A stretch of DNA of 64,000 nucleotides from Malus domestica (GCF_042453785.1 NC_091670.1:36529501-36593500), one strand, 5' to 3'. Positions 41,748 to 55,088 are shown, counted from the first letter of the stretch. Notes: generated by a model not told the origin, from the sequence alone. Translations and numbers: made by a program.

Positions 41748-42958
41748 GTAAATTACATAGTGACTTCTTAATTGAGGTATATTATAATCTTATACAACAT
41801 CTTTAAAACATTTTACTTTCATACCTCAAGTACTATTTTATTTTAATATAATACATCCGTTAGATTTTTCATCCATTAATCTGTTAAATGCTGACGTGGC
41901 TGTCACATTTATGCCACTTGGCTGCCAAATGTGTGTCATGTGGCAAAAAAAAATTAAATTTAAAAAAAAAAAAAAACCTAAATCTTCTAAATAAATTATA
42001 AAATCAAAAAAAAAAAAAAAAACCAAAAACCAAAGCCCACTTCGTCTTCCCTCCCTCCCTTTCACCCCTCCCCCAAAACCTAACCTGCAACCTGCAACCC
42101 AGAAGAAGAAGAGGAGGAAAAAAAAACTCATCTTCATCTTGCCCGTGGCACCCGCGCATCCACCCCTTGCACCCACCCTCTTCCCTCCTTTACACACCCC
42201 ACCACACCCATCTTCTTCCCCATCTTCATCTTCTCCGCAACCTAGAAAAAAAAAAAAACACCCCTTCAGTTAGTCTTCCCCCCTCCTTCTCCCCTCTCTT
42301 CTCCCCAATCTTCATCTTCTTCCCCCAACCCCTACTTGCAACCTAGAAGGAAAAAAACAAAAAAACAAAACCCAGATCCAGTCTGCCATCATCGAGTTTG
42401 TGAGGTGAAAATGGGAGGAATGGGTGTGGATTTAAGGAGTGGGGTGTGTAGAGGACTGAAGAGGGTGGGTGCGGGTGCGCCCAACCCCCTACCTGCAACC
42501 TAGAAGAAAAAAAAAACAAAAAAACAAAAAAAAAAAACAAAACCCCGATCCCGTCCGCCATCGTCGGGTTCATGAGGTGCAAATGGGAGGAATGGGGTGT
42601 GGATTTAAGGAGTGGAGTGTGTATAGGAGGGAAGAGGGTGGGTGGGTGGGTGGGGAGTGGGGGGAAAAAGGATCTGGATTTGTTTTTGGTTGGGGGGTTG
42701 CGGGGAGATGGATGCGTTTTAATTTATTTATTATTTTTTTTGTTGAGAAAATTCAGGTTTAAAAAAAAAAAATTTTTTTTTACCACGTGGCACAAATGTG
42801 GCAACCACGTCAGCATTTAACGAATTAATGGATGGAAAATCTAACAGATGTATTATATTGAAATAAAATAGTACTTGAGGTATGAAAGTGAAATGTTTTA
42901 AAGATACTGTATGGGGTTGTAATAGACCTCAAACTTGAGGGGTTACTATGTAATTTAC
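41748..42958. mobile_element. Long-TIR DNA element, about 1.2 kb (Mutator-like organisation)
   Basis: The first ~200 bp (GTAAATTACATAGT, TACCTCAAGTACTATTTTA, GCTGACGTGGCTG) and the inverted last ~180 bp match closely. Such long terminal inverted repeats suggest a non-autonomous Mutator-like element. The interior has poly-A runs and a two-copy repeat of about 157 bp (from 42328). No transposase frame. No 9-bp duplication was recognised. Confidence 0.65.
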
Positions 42959-43385
42959 TCATATATATTTATTTATTTTTACACTTAACATATATGATCA
43001 AAGTTTTCCAAAAAAACAAAAAAAACATATATGATCAAAGAGATAGAGAGACGCAAATAATTATACCGGCGCTAAGGAATGTTACAGTTACGACGCTTGA
43101 GCTAAGATTATCTCCAATAAAGAGGCTAAAGCTCCAAAATTCAAAAAATAGTTTGAAATTCCAAAAAAATAATCTTCAATAAATGACTAGGAAGCCTAGG
43201 CTATAATTCTACGAGCCCAATAAACCATTATTTGACTCAAGGCGCATTAGGTTGGCCAAGTGTAGGCCACTCTCAGCCCTTTTTAGGACAACTTTTATGA
43301 TGCAATAATTAATTTAAATTCAACGACTATATATAAAAACATTGAATAGTAGTTTCATTAAATTAATCAACAAATTCAAAGTATA
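42959..43385. other. Spacer between transposons
   Basis: AT-rich. A stretch near 43105 (GATTATCTCCAATAAAGAGG) recalls PIF/Harbinger-type MITE ends but is not bounded. Nothing else is seen. Confidence 0.3.
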
Positions 43386-45882
43386 TGTCACAACCCATCC
43401 CGAAGGTTCATTTGACGGGAATGTGAATTGACGGGATTGCCCCTAGTAAGTGCTAAGGTATGTATGTGTGACATTATTTGGTTTAACTTCATATAAGTAT
43501 TGGAGAAAAAGAATGCAAATGAGATGAATTAAAAAATTTGGTTTTGTATAATTTTGTGGTTAGGAAGTAGATGAATTGGAGGGTGGGGATTTGAGTGGAC
43601 CACACACACCTAAAACTCCCTGTTCTCTCTCCCTCTTCCCGTATCACTCTCTCTCTCTCCTCCCTCACGATTCTTCCTCTCTCTCACCCACATCGTACGG
43701 ACGGCAACCAAAACCATCCAAAACTTCGTGGATCGAAGCAAATAAGGTAAGAATCTTCACCCTCTTGAAGTTCTGAGTTGATTGGTGTTAGTTTTAGGAC
43801 GTAGAACCTTTGAAAAACCCCTGAAACCCGAACCCCAGTTTTTGAGTACTGTTCATGCACACGTGAAATGTTGATTTTCAGGGAATTCTAAGCTTATAGT
43901 GAGCTTAGTGAGGTCCTAAGGAAGCTCGGGGACGTTCGTTTGGAAGGTTTGGACGTCGGGATCGTCGAGTTCGACTTTGGCCGGTTTTGCTTGGATTTTT
44001 CCGGTGAGATTTAGTTGTTTTTAGAGCCTTAAAGTAGTGTATTGTGATTCTACATGTTTGGGGCTTCAATTTGATATATTATACGAATAAAATGGTTGAG
44101 AAACGAAGGAGAACAAGGCGTTTGAAGTTTGGCCGGAAACCGGCCGCCGGAAAAACCAGTCCGGCGAACCCAGGGTTGGGGATGATGCGCGTGGGGGCGC
44201 GTGTCCCCGTGCTTGTCCTGGCGCGTGGGGGCGCGTGGCACATCAAACAAATAATCTAAAAATATGTCGACGTTCGTGACGTCGAGTAGATCACTGTGGT
44301 ATATTCATATACCCAAATTGAGCACCGTATGAAAAAGTTATTACGATTATTGGTTAGGTGCTTTAAATAACGTTTGATAGTTTTCGCATTTAGGTGAAAA
44401 TGTGAATTGACGATCCGACCGTTGGATCGTCACCAAACTTTGATACGTTGTAATACGTAATATTTGAGGATTATTGGAACTTACGGATTGGGAATCCGAG
44501 TTACGAATCTTCCGGAATTGGAGTTGTAAGTTCATAAAATAAAATGTTAACTGTCACTTAGTTTTGGAAATTGACGGAGATCCGACCGTTGGATGGTAAT
44601 GAAATTTCAGGATGTTGTCCTAGAGATATATTGTGGATCTCTAGAAGTTATAGATTTAAAATCTGAGTTGCAGATCTTTCGAATCAAACTGCGTAGTGAT
44701 GTGTTTTATATAAGTTATATCCTATCGATATGATTTCTGAGGTTGGATTTGATTATTGTTCTAGGCGGCGATCGTCATGACGCCTTGATGTGTTGTGCTA
44801 GGGAGTTGTAGGGCGAACTCCAGGTGAGTGGGCAGTTTTGTTTTCGTATTACCTATATACTATTGAGTTTTCCCAGAAATTGAATTTAAATGAAAGTATG
44901 GTTTAAAATGCCATGGATAGATTTATATGAAAAGTATGATTTGAAATGCCATGCATAGAAGTATATGAAAAGCATGAATTGATATATGATGCATATATAT
45001 ATATGTGAATTGGTGTTGTGGACGCACAAGTAAGTATCAGGTGAGTTTTATATTATTCATGTGCATTGTTGATGTGTATATTGTGGATAGCTCATAACCT
45101 GCAATCATGGTGTTAGTGCTTATATTATTCACCACACCGCATGCTCGTCTTGGATCCAAGTAGGTGGATGTCGTACAGACCAAGTGAGGGTTCCGACATG
45201 CTAGTCGTATAGATTACTGGATGTGATTCCGACTAGTGGGTGACCTTAGATTATGTGCACAGATGATTGATGAGAGAAGCACTAGAGCGTATTATTACAC
45301 CATCCATGTCGTACAGACTACTTCAGGTAGTTCCGACTTATCTGCAGTGTAGTGCCGTACAGGTCATCGAGGTGACTCCGGTTGGATTGGATGTTGAGCT
45401 ATGGAATTAACCGTACAGGACCAACTGCAGGGTCTCCGGTTAATTCAACTTTTCACCTGTTACATTGATGCATCATTTATTTTGTTTTCGAAATTAAATC
45501 ATGGCATACTTTCGGGTTTTAAAGAAAAATTGATGATTCGAGATTTATGAAAAGTACTATGTTATTATACTATTTTCTGGGAAAAGTATACAGGTTTTAC
45601 AGTGAGGGGTTAGAATTATTTTTGGAGAAATGTTTTTGAAAAGCTTGGTTTTACTGACCCACTCAATTTTGTTTTTCGCCCCTCCAGGTTCTTGATAGAG
45701 CAGAGTTTTGGTGGCCACGAGGAATCCAACGGTATTCTGACAGAATTCACAAATGTAGGACTCACCTTCGGGTGTGTTATCTTAGTAATTGGAATTTTTT
45801 TTTAAAGCTTCCGAACTGTGTAAATGGTTACGTCACTCTCACGTGACGGCCAGCACGCCCTCCTTCGGGACGGGGTGTGTCA
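43386..45882 (+). mobile_element. Solo LTR, about 2.5 kb, gypsy-type family
   Basis: An LTR fossil from TGTCACAACCCATCCC to GGGGTGTGTCA, flanked by perfect 5-bp target duplications GTATA (43381-43385, 45883-45887). Its termini match those of the LTR at 46157-48473, which adjoins gypsy pol sequence in the opposite orientation, so the two belong to related families. No internal region is present. Confidence 0.82.
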
Positions 45883-46156
45883 GTATAAACTTAAAATTAA
45901 TAAATTATTGAAGAGATTATGTTTAACTCCTTCGGTTGGAGATGGTGTATAAGTATGGTATGACATTGTTTATTTAAAATAATTTTTTGCAAAACTTAAT
46001 CTGGACAGGTCTATGTTTAGCCCCTTCTATTGGAGATGACCTCATAGCTTGAGAATTAGTATGTAACGATTGGAGACTTGTTCCACTAGAGCTTTTGAAT
46101 TAAATAATTGAAAATTAAATTACAAAATAAACAAGAATGTGTAAAAAGAAAAAAAA

Positions 46157-49100
46157 ATGACACACCCCGACCGAGATCGAGGCATGCTGGCCGTCACGTG
46201 AGGGTGACGTAACCATGTGCATAGTGCAGAAGCAATTAAGATAAGAAATACACGAATAAATTAAAACTGAAAGCTACTAATGTGCATTAATAAACAGGAA
46301 GTGCTAGGAGTGAGATACAAGTGTAAATACTCTTATTCAGAGCATAGAAAATCCAGGTGCAGTCCAGTAGGACAAGTACTAATTATACAGTACCATAAGA
46401 TGTCCTACAATTATTTTAATATGTTAGAACCGCCGAAATCCTCGTACGCCACCAACGGCAGTTACCTAAAACCCGAAGGGGCGCAAAACAGAAAATGTGA
46501 GTGGGCAAAAGCAAATGTTTTACAAAATCATTTCATTTCTCAACAGTTCTAACCCCTCGCCGTAAAACATGTATAATTTTTCCAAAAATAGAATATAATC
46601 ATATGCATAAATATATAAGTAAACATATCCATTCAAATCATGCTTCACATATTCATAATCATAAGTATGCCATGCCAAGATGCAAATAAAATAAGTAATT
46701 CAGGTGAGAATAATTGCATGGAAGTTAACATATTAGCCGGAACCTCTGCATAAGTCTGTACGGCTGAATTCATAACTCATTAGTCAATCTAGCTGGAGTC
46801 ACTACTATGACCTATACGGCACTACATTGCACATAAGTCGAAACCACTAAAAATGGGTCTGTACGACAAGACTAGGTGTAATATAATTATGCTCAATATT
46901 AATATCTCATGATAGCTGGGCGATAAATCGATAGTCACCTATGAGTCAGAACCACCTATGATGGTCTGTACGACAGGACTGTGCACCTAAATTGGATCCA
47001 ATATAAGCATATGGTGCGGGAGGTGACATTATAATAACAGGCTTGTGCCATATCTCTGGCTAATCATTAACACCTTAGGTGGAGGTTTATGAGCTCAATG
47101 CTTCTCAAATAATCACAACCTTAATCACATTCACAATTCATAACTCATTTGGGCTTACCTGAGCGTCCACAGCACCACAATTATACATATGCATCATATA
47201 CTAATTCATATACGAAATATAAATTTAGATGTATGGCATTCAAGGCATACTTTCATTTAAACGCATTTTCTGGGAAAATATTAAGTATATAAATATATAC
47301 TGAAAACCAAAAGCCCACTCACTGGTATGTCGAAGGGTCGTAGCCCCCGAGTCGCCCTTGACTGCGCTCGTCCTCGGGCTAAGCCTCCCCTATATGCGAA
47401 ATAACTATAAAAATGTTATTTAAAGCACATAGACAAAACTAGCTAATAACTTCTCATACAATGCTCAAATGGGGTGTTGGAATATACCAACGTGATCTAC
47501 ACAACCTCACGAACATCCCCATATTTTTAGAAAAATTTTCTGACCACCCACGCGCAGGCCAAGGCACAGCCAGACGCGCTGCCCACTCGCGAGCACGTGC
47601 CTGGCACACTGACGGTAACAGTGACGCCGTTAGGAATATTCTGTTAAAAGTAACGGAAACCGTTAAAACTAACCAACGCCGATAGGAATATTCAGTCAAA
47701 GTTGACGGAATATTCCGTCATCCCTAACCTCAGAACTCCGGCAACCGTCGTCGGCGCCAGAAACTGGGAATTTCTTTAAACCTTGATATCTCACTCGTTT
47801 TCAACCAAATTTCATGAAACCAGTACCAAATTGAAGCTCTTAACTTGTAGAACATTTCCTTACCTATTTAAAGCCCCAATGATCACGGAATCTAGCCAGA
47901 GAAATTCGAGGAAAACTGGCCAAACTTGAAAATGACGATCCCGATGTCCAAATCGCTTGGTTTTTCTTCTTTGAGCTTCGTGATGGCCTTTTAAAGCTCC
48001 CTGTGAGCTTAAAATCCACTGAAACCTTCACATTTACGTGTGCATGAACAGTGCACCAAATCGGAGGTTAGAGTTCTTAGGGTTTTTGAGGTTTTTAGGT
48101 CCTAAAAATGGTACGAATTGACTCAGGAGCTTATAGGGAACAAGAACCTTACCTTTTTAACGTTGATCTGTGCGTGAATGGTGAACTTAACATTCGTCCA
48201 TACAAGGTTGACGGAAACAGGAGAAAATCGAGAGGGATGAGAGAGAATGCACGAGAAGGAGAGAGAAATGGAGTGAAAATGTGTATGTGTGTGTGGCACA
48301 CATGGTCCTCAACCAAAACCAAATAAACACAATAATTCCTAAGTGTTCCAAAAACTTAGGAAAATTTAGAATTTGTCCAAATAAAACCTCACCCACAAAA
48401 CCACACAAAACATCCAAGGGTAAATAAGTAATTTCACGCCTAGAATTATAATATTTCGGGACGGGCTGTGACAATCTACCCTCCTTATAAAATTTCATCC
48501 TCGAAATTACATACAACCAATACATCCACTAATAATCATAAAACAAGCGTGGATACATCTCTCTCATCCCATCATCTGTCTCTCAAGTAGCTTTTTCCAC
48601 TGAATGATTTCTCCATAATACTTTCACCAAACGCACTATCTTATTCCTTAGCTCTTTATCTTTCCAATCCAAAATAGTCACTGGTTCCTTGTCGTAAGTC
48701 AAATCCAAATTAATTTCCAAAGTTTGAGGAGGAATCATTGTGAAGGATCTGAGACATAATGTCGAAGCATCGAAACATGAAATACGTCATGCACTTTGGA
48801 CAACTCTGGAGGCAACTCAAGCCTGTAAGCAACATCATCGACTCGCTTGGTGATCATATATGGTCCAATGTACCTAGGACTCAACTTGCCATTCTTTCCA
48901 AATCGTACAACACTTTTCCAAGGTCATAGCTTCAAAAATACCCAATCACCTACATTATACATCCGGTCAATGGCATGCTTGTCTGCTAAGCTATTTTGTC
49001 GATCATGGGCCGCTTTCAGATTAGACTTAATTACTTGAACATTTTGAGTAGTCTCGTCAACAAACTCAGGGCTCACTAAAACTCTTTCGCCAACCTCTGA

Positions 49101-49705
49101 CCAACATAATGGTGTATAACAAGATTTCCCGTAAAGCGCCTCAAATGGTGCCATACCAATGCTCGAATGGTAACTGTTGTTGTAGGCGAACTCCATCAGA
49201 TTGTTGTAGGCAAACAATCATGCCAACCATCGCCAAACTGAAGTACTGAAGATCTTAGCATATCCTCCAATGTCTGAATAGTCTTATCAGATTGTCCGTT
49301 TGTCTGAAGGTGATATGCTGTACTATAAAGTAATCTCGTACCAAGAGCTTCCTGAAATGCTACCCAGAACTTGGAAGTAAATCTAGGGTCCCGATCTGAG
49401 ATAATATTAACTGGAACGCCATGGTACTTCACAATCTTCGATATGAATAACTTAGCTAATCGGCTTAATGAATTTTTTTCCCTCACTGGAATAAAATGTG
49501 CTGACTTATTAAGCCGATCAACTATCACCCAAATGCCGTCATAACCATTATGTGTACGAGGAAGCTTGTACACAAAATCCATGGTAATGTTTTCCCACTT
49601 CCACTGTGGAATGGAAAGCGGCTGCATCAACCTAAACGGCTACTTCCTTTCAGCTTTAACCTGTTAGCAAATGGCACATCTACTCACATATTCGGCAATT
49701 TCCCT
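46157..49705 (-). mobile_element. Ty3/gypsy retrotransposon fossil: 3' LTR and integrase end of pol
   Basis: A virus-like element fossil on the minus strand. The 3' LTR spans 46157-48473 (TGTCACAGCCC to GGGTGTGTCA). Just upstream is a purine-rich tract (AAGGAGGGTAGA). From about 48480 to 49705 come the integrase zinc-binding end, catalytic core and C-terminal, chromodomain-like part. The left LTR, gag, protease and most of reverse transcriptase are missing; the element is cut off by PIF/Harbinger-type sequence. The remaining frames are broken in several places. Integrase features place it in Ty3/gypsy, probably a chromovirus. Age cannot be given because only one LTR remains. Confidence 0.88.
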
Positions 49706-51211
49706 TTACAAACATAATTTATTATTTAAATTTAAAAACTACAACAACTTAAATTTAAAAAACTACAACTTATGTTTAAAAATTACAACTTAAATTTAAA
49801 AACTACAACAACTTAAATTTATAGGGAAAAAAAAGAGATTTTTTAAATATTTTTTTACAAATTTTGGCCGAAAAAAAATTCAAATTCAAATCCAACGGCT
49901 AGTTAACATCAGCTAGCCGTTGGATTTGAATTTTTTTTTTTTGCTATAAATAGGATGGATAGTGGGCTATAATTCACACACCTTTGAATTCAATCTATTT
50001 CAATTCAATTTCTTTCAATGAATTCCAACTGGGGTCTTCATCCAATTCCGAATTAGAAGAAAAATGGGCACAAATGAGATGAGATGATGAGGAGTCTGAT
50101 GAAGAAGATGAAGCATGGCACAACACACAATATGTGGCAACTATGGCTGTGGCCATGGTGTGTCAGCCAACTGAGGAACAAGCTCAATAGGGTGGCTCTG
50201 TTGCTGGTCGCTCTTGCAAACCATGAAACAGAGTGATGACGCATGCCAATCTGATAACAACTACTTCAACCTTAACTCGGTGTACACAAAGTGGGTGACA
50301 CTTGTCCAAGAAATTCCAAACCCTAAAAATGAGGCCGAAAAGTGTTTTACCTTACACCAAGAGGCATATCGGAAAGATGTTGAGAGAGCTTTTGGTGTTC
50401 TACAAGTACGGTGAAAGATCATCAAGGAATCGACAAGAGGGTGGAGTCGAGAAAATTTGGACTCCATTATGATGTCTTGCATCATATTACACACAACATG
50501 ATTGTGGAGGATGAGCGAGATAAGTATATTGATGGAGAGTTCGATGACGACCAAAAGGATCCAAATAGGTCAAGAAGGGCTCGTGCTAAAATATATGATG
50601 GGCCTAATTTGCCTTTCAATCCAAGAACTAGTAGTATCTCTATAAATGAGTACATGAGGCGCTATAAGATGATACGTTCCTGTGCCACAAACAAGTACCT
50701 ACAACAGGATCTTGTTGTACATCTTTGGGCCAAAAGAAGCATAGGGTAGGCGTTTAAGTTTTATGTTGTTAAATATTTTTAAAAATGTTATTTAAGTTTC
50801 ATGTTGTTAAATGTTTTTTTTTATGTTGGTTAATGTTATTTAATGTTGTTTCATGTTACTTAATTTAATTTAATGTTGTATAATGACTTAGGAAGTTATA
50901 GGAAAAAAAATAGAATTTAAAAAAAATATGAAACAAATTTTGTAAAATAGAAGTTATAGGAAAAAAAATTTGTAAAAAAAAAAATTCAAAAATAATGGCT
51001 AGCTGACGTCAACTAGTTGTTGTATTTAAAAATTTAACCTACCATTCCTGTCGAATATAACCGACAAAAGTAATGCACAATGTTGTCGGTTATATCCGAC
51101 ATGAATACTCAAAATTTTGGCCCAGCCCGGGGCTAGCTGGCTCATTTGGGCCAGCTGGTTGGCCTTTGGGCCCTTTTTTGTCCATTTGGGCCCACGAGCC
51201 CTTTGGCCTAA
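49706..51211 (+). mobile_element. PIF/Harbinger-type element, internally deleted
   Basis: This region carries a transposase remnant (50070-50749) within AT-rich flanks. The subterminal palindrome-like GTCGGTTATATCCGAC recurs in the next element. An inverted pair near 49897 and 49910 (CCAACGGCTAGTTA / AGCTAGCCGTTGG) forms a hairpin. The left end lacks the expected CCATCTCCAACC terminus and abuts the gypsy fossil. Confidence 0.55.
50070..50749 (+). pseudogene. PIF/Harbinger transposase (DDE_4) remnant
   Basis: An acidic N-terminal piece (DDEESDEEDEAWHN, VATMAVAMVCQP) is followed, after loss of most of the protein, by the C-terminal catalytic end: VYTKWVTLVQEIPNP, HQEAYRKDVERAFGVLQVR, then LHHITHNMIVEDERD. 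The KDVERAFGVLQ and HNMIVEDE motifs are typical of plant Harbinger transposases. Stops (for example near 50193 and 50412) and the missing DDE core make it non-functional. Intact relatives are about 400 residues. Confidence 0.8.
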
Positions 51212-52047
51212 GGCCATCTCCAACCGATGGCTGGCCAAAAGGCTCGTTTTAGTCCTCTGGCCCTCCAAAATATTAATATTTTAATGAACAGTAAATAGCC
51301 ATATTTGCCTCTGTCTCCAACAGAGAGCCAAAGGGCTAGAGGGCTCGTTTTAGCCCTGTCACAAAAAACCGTCTCCAACCGAGGGCCAAACATAATTTAT
51401 TATTTAAAAACTACAACTTAAATGTTGTTTAACTTTCATGTTGTTAAATGTTTTTTTTATGTTGTATAATTTTTATGTTGGTTAATGCTATTTAATGTTG
51501 TTTCATATTGTTTAATGTTGTTTCATGTTACTTAATTTAATTTAATGTTGTATAATGGCTTATGAAGTTATAGGAAAAAAATAGAATTAAAAAAAATACG
51601 TAACAAATTTTGTGAAATATAAGTTATAGGAAAAAAATAGAATTTAAAATAAAATGAAACAAATTTTGTGAAATAGAAGGTATAGGAAAAAATGGAATTT
51701 AAAAAAAATATGAAACAAATTTTGTAAAATAAAAGTTATAGGAAAAAAAATAGAATTTAAAAAAAATATGAAAAATATAAGTTATAGGAAAAATTTTGTA
51801 AATAAAAAATAATAATAAAAAAAATTCAAAGCATTCCTGTTAGTTATAACCGATAGGAATACACTCGTATTATTTAGTATAAATGTATTACTGTTAGTTA
51901 TAACCGACAGAAAATCCGACACATTTAAAAAAAATCTGGCTAGCCCGAGGCTGGCTGGCTGAAAGTGGCCAGCCCTCTGGCCTAACCCTTGGTTGAAGAC
52001 AATTTTCGGGGTATTTTCGGCCCTCTGGACCCTTCGGTTGGAGATGG
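51212..52047. mobile_element. PIF/Harbinger MITE complex
   Basis: The left end GGCCATCTCCAACCGATGG and right end CGGTTGGAGATGG are inverted repeats typical of Harbinger-like MITEs. A second left-type end (GTCTCCAACCGAGGGCC) at about 51372 suggests one element nested in another. The interior is AT-rich with many TTAATGTTGTTT-type repeats. No coding sequence. Confidence 0.65.
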
Positions 52048-53024
52048 TAGTATCTCGACCCACCTTTTGGCTAGATGTTTCCCCCACCGTTTTCAGACTC
52101 TCGACCCACCTTTTCTCTACCTGACTCCTGCTCTCCCCGTCTCCCTCCTCGCCTCATCTCCCAATCTCTCAACTTATTTTAGATTTACACTTAAAATCTC
52201 ATATGAATCTCCTTGGTCTCAAAGGTGTCCTCTCCTCTGAACCCAGAAAAGCTTTGGCCTTCCGACGACTCTGGCTACCATAATCTAAGCGGTTCAGCAG
52301 CTAATAGGTATGCCTAATTTTGCATTTCAATATTGTTGGGTAGAATCGAAAGGACCCGAGATGGAGAGTTCTAATTTTTATTTAAATTGCATGTCACCTA
52401 GATGAAAAATTGAAAAAGTTTATGAATTTCGTAAATCGGGAAATACATTGGAAGTTACGCTAATAAGAGTTCTAACTTTTATTTAAATTGAAAGGAACCC
52501 ATATAGAAAGTATGAATTTTTACTACGATTTTTTTTCATTTTCTCAAACATGATAAGTTATCTCAATCTAAGTTAATTACCCAGTTGTTGAATTTGATAA
52601 AGAATGTGATTTTTTAGATGACAGAGTTATCTCAATAAGGAACAAACGATAATTCATGTGGAATATATTACCTAACAAAAGTTGGGGATTAAGCTATTTG
52701 CGTTATTTGATTATATTGTGGGTTATTGGTTAGAAAATTACTGAATTTTGTGCTGTTTGTGTGATTGTGTTTTCCATTAGGTTTGTTCTACGCAAATATC
52801 ATGGTTTCAATTTTTCTTATGCTTTTTATTGTCGGGTAGTTCTTTCAAATAAGTTTTAGCTCTATTATTCTGTAATTATTTGGAGTTTGATGGTGTTTGT
52901 GTACTGTTGCAAGTGATTACCAAAAAATCACTTTTGAGTGCACATGTAGGGAATAGTCCTTACTTCTTTGCTTTAAATCCTAATTAATGTATCATACGTA
53001 ATGGTTCAATTGAGTTGTGTTTTT
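52048..53024. other. Unassigned region, possible leader
   Basis: A C/T-rich stretch (52080-52300) followed by AT-rich, intron-like sequence ending in a TTTTTTGCAG acceptor-like site near 53030. It could be the 5' end of an unrecognised plus-strand gene. No protein family is seen. Confidence 0.25.
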
Positions 53025-53170
53025 TGCAGGATGAGGATCTGTGCAGACTGATGGACTTGGTATTGCTTGGGGGAGCAACATGTCAGGACTTAAATTATTT
53101 CCAAGTATTATCCAGTTTATAATATGGTGGAATAAATATTGGATGCCTGATGAGCAAAAGAAACAGAGGT
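53025..53170 (+). other. Repeated exon-like segment, copy 1
   Basis: This segment (GAGCAACATG, CCAGTTTATAATATGGTGG, CCTGATGAGCAAAAGAAACA) resembles 54715-54873. The left border looks like a splice acceptor. No family is recognised. It could be a non-coding leader exon duplicated in place. Confidence 0.3.
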
Positions 53171-54714
53171 ATATGTATGTCTTCTTATTAACAAGGACTC
53201 AATGACGCTTGCTTCCATGTTGATTGGTCTTTCTGCTCTATCTTTCTACTATTTTAGTGATTGGTCATCGTGTGAATTTAGATATGAATGTGCATTTTTA
53301 AGTTATAGAACATTACAAATTATAAATGTAGGGTTAAAGTAGGTTTGGCTCTTCAAGACTCCAGCAAAGTGGGGAAATAACACGGTGTTCTTACGAAAAT
53401 GGTTGCCTGAAAATTAACATAAATGGATCTCACACAACTCTTTAGACATGATAAGCCTATTGTAGGAGTATGCAAGTCCAGAAAATTAATGTAGACATGA
53501 AAAAATCACTATTCAGATGATTGTTCGATGAAATGAATATAAACACACACACAAATGAAGCGAGCAAGGTGTGGAAATTTTAGATTTACAACTACAAAAG
53601 ATAAAGAAGTTCCCTTAGAGCAAATTAAATGAAATTGAAAGAAAGAAGCACTATGAATATTTGAGATATAACTGATCATGGTGGTTGGGGTGTTAAAAAT
53701 GCATGTGCCTTTCTGTTTTGATTGAAATGGTTGAAGAAAATGTGCTATACATGCATAGGTACCCATTTCTATACACTTTTCGACGATCTTATAAATATTT
53801 TCCTATATTTATGCTTATTGTTCTCTCAATTAACAATTCAGCAGAAGAAGGTGTATATTTCCGTCAACCTTTATTCATACTTGTCTCCTAAACATTTTTA
53901 TATTCTTTACTTTAAGTTTGATACATACGTGCACTCATTTTTAACTAACCAAATGTATATTTTACTTTCAGATTTATAGCAAAATGAGCTTACCTCCGAT
54001 CCACATTTTGAAACCTTTTCAGTTGAACAAAAAGTTTGGAGTTTCTGTTTTGCATGTAAAGCTTCAATTTTCATATCAAGTTTTCGTTTTTCTTTTGAAT
54101 GAGAGAAGAAGCTGTAATTTGGGTTTATAATTTTTCCAATTGCAGATTTACGAAGTTGGACCGAACTTTTAAAATATACTTCAGGATTTGGAAAAAAAAA
54201 ATGTTGCTTTTGCTACATCAGGTTCTGAATTGCCCATACCATTTTTCTAATTAGAGAATATCAAGCACAATCCTTTTAATATACATAAAGTTTCCTTCTG
54301 CTTCGTTTTTTTTTTGTTTTTGTGATTTTATTGTATTGTATTATGTAAGAATGCATGTTTTACTCAAGAGTTACGTATAAATTTTAGGTTTTTGTCCACA
54401 TATGTTCACATTCTAGACATGTTACATGTTATACAATGAGCATGGCCATGCAGCATCAATGAGGTTCCAATTCTTAGCTTCACAACGCGGGTGCATAGAA
54501 CAGTTCACGGTAAGCAAGTCATCGGTACAAAACTATTACGCATGTTAGTATGTGTGGAGAAACAATCACCTACTTTTAATTTTGCTTACATTTCTATTTC
54601 AACTTATTTTCTGGTTGAGCTGCTATGATATATCTCCTTAGAGTGTTGTTCTGTTTTTTTTATTAATTCTCACTAATTTGTCGTTACGCTTTAAGATTAA
54701 TGTTTCAATTAGGT

Positions 54715-54873
54715 TATGTTTTCTGCGGAAGTAGGGTTTGCGCAGGGTGATGTAGTTGCTATTCCTTAGGGAGCACCATCCCACGGCTTTACGTATTCAT
54801 CATACAAGCGTGATCCAGTTTATAACATGGTGGGATGAATATTAGGTGCGTGATGAGCAAAAGAAGCAGAGGT
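54715..54873 (+). other. Repeated exon-like segment, copy 2
   Basis: Diverged copy of 53025-53170 (GATCCAGTTTATAACATGG, GTGATGAGCAAAAGAAGCA). The spacing of about 1.7 kb points to an old local duplication. Confidence 0.3.
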
Positions 54874-55088
54874 AACAAGGAGTCATCATGTTAATAGTGA
54901 TTGATGGCCATGTTTAGCTCCTAATTTCTCTAATGAATATTCAATTACAATAAAATGCAGTATTATATAGTAAATCAGTTCCCACTTTTTTTTTGCCACT
55001 AAACTTTATTTTCCATTTTTCTTAGGAAGAAAGATTTTTGTTGAGCTTTTGAGCTTTTGAGCATAATCTTAGACTAGTGGTGGTAACA

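Noticed and set aside
42343-42820. Phe/Gly-rich frames on both strands
   Set aside because: They are translations of poly-A/T and G-rich low-complexity DNA inside the long-TIR element.
44044-44259. Arg/Gly-rich 71-residue frame
   Set aside because: It lies inside the solo LTR at 43386-45882 and has no homologue that I recognise.
47454-47699. Frames on both strands with Arg/Ala-rich content
   Set aside because: They lie inside the gypsy LTR at 46157-48473 and reflect its GC-rich part.
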